Part shown: positions 61,151 through 64,000 of the stretch, piece by piece | How the letters are laid out: each line of letters opens with the position of its first letter | Position numbering within the stretch: position 1 is the first letter of the stretch | Assembly (NCBI RefSeq): GCF_005234135.1 | Contig: NZ_CP039965.1 | Span: 992,001 to 1,056,000 of the forward strand | Length of the DNA stretch: 64,000 nucleotides | Direction of reading: 5' to 3' | From: Pseudorhodobacter turbinis | GTDB taxonomy: Bacteria > Pseudomonadota > Alphaproteobacteria > Rhodobacterales > Rhodobacteraceae | The notes under the pieces: generated by a model | What the model saw: the letters and a program-made list of their open reading frames with translations, nothing else | The model's database searches: none | Told to the model about the DNA's origin: nothing | Translations under genes and position numbers: made by a program

Positions 61151-63652
61151 TTAGCCGCCCATCGACAGTTGGTCGATCGGAATACCACGTCTAGCAGCAC
61201 TGGCATGAACGGCCCCCTGAATGGCCTTGCTGCGTTTGAGCAGGCGCAAAAACCGAGCCTCATCCAGCATCAGCAAGGTCGAAGGCGCAATTGCACGAAC
61301 CGCCGCACGTGACGGTTTGCGCATCAGCATCCCCATCTGGCCAAACATCTCTCCGCGCCCCAAACGCCATGTCTGGCCTGCCACGTCCATTTCCACGGCG
61401 CCCGACGCCACAAAATAGACGTTCCGGGAGGCGCTATCGCGCCGCAAGACCCACTCTCCGGGATTAACATATCGCGTGACAAGATTGCGCGCCAAGCGGT
61501 TCAATACCGCGTCGTCCATATCAGAAAACAGCGGGAACTGACGCACCAGCTCTTTCTTTTGCATCGCCAGATCCAATAGCGGAGAAGCCTCGGCCCGATC
61601 ACGACGTGCGCCAATATCCAGCGTCAGCGCCGAGTGGACCTCTTCCCCGATCAGACCATCCTCCATCAACGTGTCATATTCGCGCTCCTCCAGCCGCAGC
61701 GCAACACGCCGGATAAAACGACGTTCCATTTCCTCGGCATAGCCGGGATATTGCAGCCGCAATCCGTCCAGCGCCTGCTCCACCCGCTCGATCCGGCGCT
61801 CCAGCATGGCATGCAGCAATTCCGCCACACGGCGGCCATGGATACGGCGGATGCGCCCGTCAATAAAGCCGTGCAAATCCCGCAGAACCAACCGCTGCGA
61901 CAGCAACAACCCGAACCGGGTTGCCGTGATATGGGCCAAGGGTCGGGAAAACCGCAAACGATTGTGCAAAAACACGGCCAGACGCAGCCAGCGCCCGAAC
62001 CCGAGACTGCGATTTGACGCCGCTTTATAGCCGTCACGCCCCGCAAAACGAGAACCCTCGATCAATGCATCCGCATCCGACAGCAAACGTTCCGACAGGC
62101 CCGCCGAAATCGTCCGGTCCCGAAATCGCGTCAGCAGGGAGTCGCGCTCGGCGCTGGCCAAGGCGATCAGCCCAAGCGTGATGCGGTCGCGGTCGAGGAT
62201 CTCGGTCTTGTCATCCGCGGATTTTACGGCCAACTCCAAACGCTCGCCGAATTTCTTGGCCTCGGCGCGCACGGTTTCCTTGGTCAGGTCATAGTTTTCG
62301 GTCACCTTCGCCAGATCTTCACGCACAGTTTGCAACGCAACAGCGATCACCTGATTATAAAGCGCGTTATCCAGCGGTGACAGCTTGTCCAGCCCCAGCC
62401 AGCCGATCACCAAGCGCAGGGTCGTCCCCTGCACCAGCAATGTGAACAGGGTAAATCCCGTGGCCAGAACCGCGACCTGACGTTTAATCTCGGGCGGGAT
62501 GGTAAGGCTTTCGGTCACAGCCAGCGCCAGCGAAAGCGTAACCGCCCCACGCAACCCCCCCCACATGATGGCCACGCGGTAAGGCCGCTCCACCTTCGGC
62601 GAAAGGCCGAGCCGCGTCAGCAGCGGCAGCAACCCGTACAGAATAATCGCGCGGGCAAAAATTGCAGCCCCCACAACGACAATGATCAGCCCCAGATCCG
62701 ACCATTGCACCGTTTCCAACATGCGCGGAATCAGCAAAGCCGCCAGAATAAAGATCAGCGCGCCGGCCCAATGTGCCAAAAGCCCCCAAACATCACGCAG
62801 GTTTTGCCATGTACCGGGCGGCAGGCGCCCCGGGCCGGTCAGTTGCAGGGTCATCGCGGCCACAACCACGGCAATCACACCCGACGCGCCAACGCTTTGC
62901 TCGGCGATGATATAGGACAGATACGGCAAGGTAATAGAAACCGAGATCACCGCCAGCTCATACCGGCTGAAAAGCGCCATGATCCAGATCGTAATCCGCG
63001 CGGCTATCCAGCCAACAACAGCCCCGCCCACAAGCAAAACCGGAAACTGCGCAAGCGCGCTTTGCACCGATGGGTCGGGTGAATTGGTCCGGACATACTG
63101 CATAAACACCGCTGCAAGCGCGATGGCCGCAGCATCATTCAAAAGGCTTTCACCTTCAATAATCCGCGCCAACCGTCGCGGCGCCGAGATGGACCGGAAG
63201 ATGCTGACCACCGCCGATGGATCTGTGGTGGAGACAATCGCACCAACCAGCAATGCCGCCGCCAGGCTGAGCGAGCTGACATAGGCCAGCGAATAGCCAA
63301 CGACAAAGGTCGCCACAAAGACCGCAACCACGGCCAGCACCAAGATCGGCACCCAGTCATCCGCCATCCGCCGCAGGTTCAGCCCCAGCGTCACCTGAAA
63401 CACCAAGGTTGGCAGAAACACGTACAAAAACACATTGGACCGTATCGGCAGCGCCAGAATAGCCACCGCAATCGGATTCAGCGCATCCGTCAAATCCGTG
63501 CGCAAAAAGAACGTCGCCGCCGCCGCAACCATAATGCCAAGCAAAGCGATAATCACCGCATAGGGCAGCCGCAAGTGCTTTGCCAACGGCTCTGCCGCGC
63601 CAATCAACAAGAAAAGCGAGGCAATGATGGTGGTGATCACGATTATGTCCAT
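61151..63652 (-). CDS. CPA1-family cation/proton antiporter with C-terminal cyclic-nucleotide-binding domain
   Basis: ATG at 63652 (MDIIVITTI) is preferred to a TTG at 63700. The 833-residue protein has an N-terminal antiporter unit of about twelve helices with ND-type functional region TDPSAVVSIF near 145 and GESLLNDAAAIAL near 170. A long cytoplasmic helical region follows (about 430-700). A C-terminal cNMP-binding fold ends it (FPLFSDMDDAVLNRL, GEMFGQMGMLMRKPSRAAVRAI). The arrangement suggests Na+ or K+ extrusion regulated by cAMP or c-di-GMP-like ligands. A universal stress protein gene follows on the same strand upstream. Confidence 0.88.
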   Translation of the reverse strand: MDIIVITTIIASLFLLIGAAEPLAKHLRLPYAVIIALLGIMVAAAATFFLRTDLTDALNPIAVAILALPIRSNVFLYVFLPTLVFQVTLGLNLRRMADDWVPILVLAVVAVFVATFVVGYSLAYVSSLSLAAALLVGAIVSTTDPSAVVSIFRSISAPRRLARIIEGESLLNDAAAIALAAVFMQYVRTNSPDPSVQSALAQFPVLLVGGAVVGWIAARITIWIMALFSRYELAVISVSITLPYLSYIIAEQSVGASGVIAVVVAAMTLQLTGPGRLPPGTWQNLRDVWGLLAHWAGALIFILAALLIPRMLETVQWSDLGLIIVVVGAAIFARAIILYGLLPLLTRLGLSPKVERPYRVAIMWGGLRGAVTLSLALAVTESLTIPPEIKRQVAVLATGFTLFTLLVQGTTLRLVIGWLGLDKLSPLDNALYNQVIAVALQTVREDLAKVTENYDLTKETVRAEAKKFGERLELAVKSADDKTEILDRDRITLGLIALASAERDSLLTRFRDRTISAGLSERLLSDADALIEGSRFAGRDGYKAASNRSLGFGRWLRLAVFLHNRLRFSRPLAHITATRFGLLLSQRLVLRDLHGFIDGRIRRIHGRRVAELLHAMLERRIERVEQALDGLRLQYPGYAEEMERRFIRRVALRLEEREYDTLMEDGLIGEEVHSALTLDIGARRDRAEASPLLDLAMQKKELVRQFPLFSDMDDAVLNRLARNLVTRYVNPGEWVLRRDSASRNVYFVASGAVEMDVAGQTWRLGRGEMFGQMGMLMRKPSRAAVRAIAPSTLLMLDEARFLRLLKRSKAIQGAVHASAARRGIPIDQLSMGG

Positions 63653-63736
63653 AAGACCCAAATATATTAGAAAGGCATCGGGGAATATCAAACGCCGCAA
63701 GGCTGTGGGTTTGACTATGAGTTAGGCGCGGGTTGG

Positions 63737-64000
63737 TCAGTCCTTTTTTGCAGGTGGAATTATCAGCACATCACGATCGGCGCGGCGCAGAATTTCCTCA
63801 GCCACGCTGCCCAAAAGCGTTTTCTTAAGATCATTACGCCCCTGACTGACAGCCACGATCAAATCTGCCGCCTGTTCACGAGCCACCTCCAGAATAGAGG
63901 CAGATACGTTGGTCTCATAGGGGCTGGTCATCATCTTGAAGCCCGTTGGCGATAAAGTTGCAAGGAAGGCTGCAAGCGCACGGTCTGCCTCTTGCTTCAA
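63737..64000 (-). CDS. Universal stress protein, C-terminal part (runs off the right edge)
   Basis: The last 87 codons of a UspA-family protein are visible. ADLIVAVSQGR followed by LLGSVAEEILRRADRDVLIIP gives the conserved nucleotide-binding turn and C-terminal strand of the family. The start lies outside the window, so length and any fused domain are unknown. It is read in the same direction as the CPA1 antiporter gene, 84 bases upstream of it. Confidence 0.78.
   Translation of the reverse strand: MKQEADRALAAFLATLSPTGFKMMTSPYETNVSASILEVAREQAADLIVAVSQGRNDLKKTLLGSVAEEILRRADRDVLIIPPAKKD

Overview
The window joins two very different pieces of DNA. Positions 1 to about 9,460 are AT-rich, densely packed and built from phage genes. 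From about 9,460 to the right end the sequence is GC-rich chromosome of an alphaproteobacterium, most likely a marine Rhodobacteraceae (Roseobacter-group) species. The host call rests on the gene content: an FdsGBACD-type NAD formate dehydrogenase, an FAD-domain/SelD fusion, a hydroxyproline catabolic cluster with an aconitase-X enzyme, a SitABCD metal transporter with a Fur/Mur-like promoter, an SQR gene behind an ATTC-N8-GAAT site, and an H-NOX-like/GGDEF pair. No species name can be supported from sequence alone.

Region 1 (1-9,460) is the right end of an integrated phage. It holds the start of the large terminase gene (cut by the window edge), a P27-type small terminase, a divergent HNH nuclease, an H-NS-like protein with two small leftward partners, a 1.2 kb gene-poor stretch full of dyads and repeats, and a rightward operon. 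That operon encodes a double zinc-cluster protein and a shorter paralogue of its C-terminal domain. Two homing-type nucleases follow, one a GIY-YIG plus HNH chimera, then several very small ORFs and a large serine recombinase. Immediately beyond the recombinase the chromosome resumes in the middle of a GH25 lysozyme gene, so the phage appears to have integrated inside that gene; the 5' half must lie beyond the left end of the prophage.

Region 2 (9,900-22,400) carries a dimethylglycine/sarcosine dehydrogenase-type flavoprotein, the SelD fusion, rpoN, a hydantoinase/oxoprolinase-family protein, tRNA-Met, a putative glycosyltransferase and a Na/phosphate cotransporter. Region 3 (21,429-28,365) is the formate dehydrogenase operon fdsGBACD with its LysR regulator and probable operator.

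Region 4 (28,376-41,080) is a hydroxyproline utilisation cluster. It contains a GntR/FCD regulator, the pyrroline-4-hydroxy-2-carboxylate deaminase, a pyrroline-2-carboxylate reductase-type enzyme, a 2-oxoglutarate semialdehyde dehydrogenase, a polar amino-acid ABC transporter, a D-hydroxyproline oxidase-type flavoprotein, 4-hydroxyproline 2-epimerase, aconitase-X (cis-3-hydroxyproline dehydratase type) and a second proline-racemase-family protein that has lost both catalytic cysteines. Three matching dyads (ATAC-N5-GTAT core) in front of separate transcription units look like the GntR operators.

Region 5 (41,100-64,000) contains an RND efflux pump, a DUF454 protein, SQR with a small membrane partner, SitABCD, YaaA, RecQ, YggT, a thioesterase-like protein, an MFS exporter, MepA, a phytase-like esterase, a YhhQ-type transporter, a diguanylate cyclase paired with an H-NOX-like protein lacking the usual heme ligand, a CPA1 antiporter with a cyclic-nucleotide domain, and the end of a universal stress protein. 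The most unusual material is the phage accessory region 1,600-7,750, the Ser/Thr proline-racemase homologue and the degenerate H-NOX.
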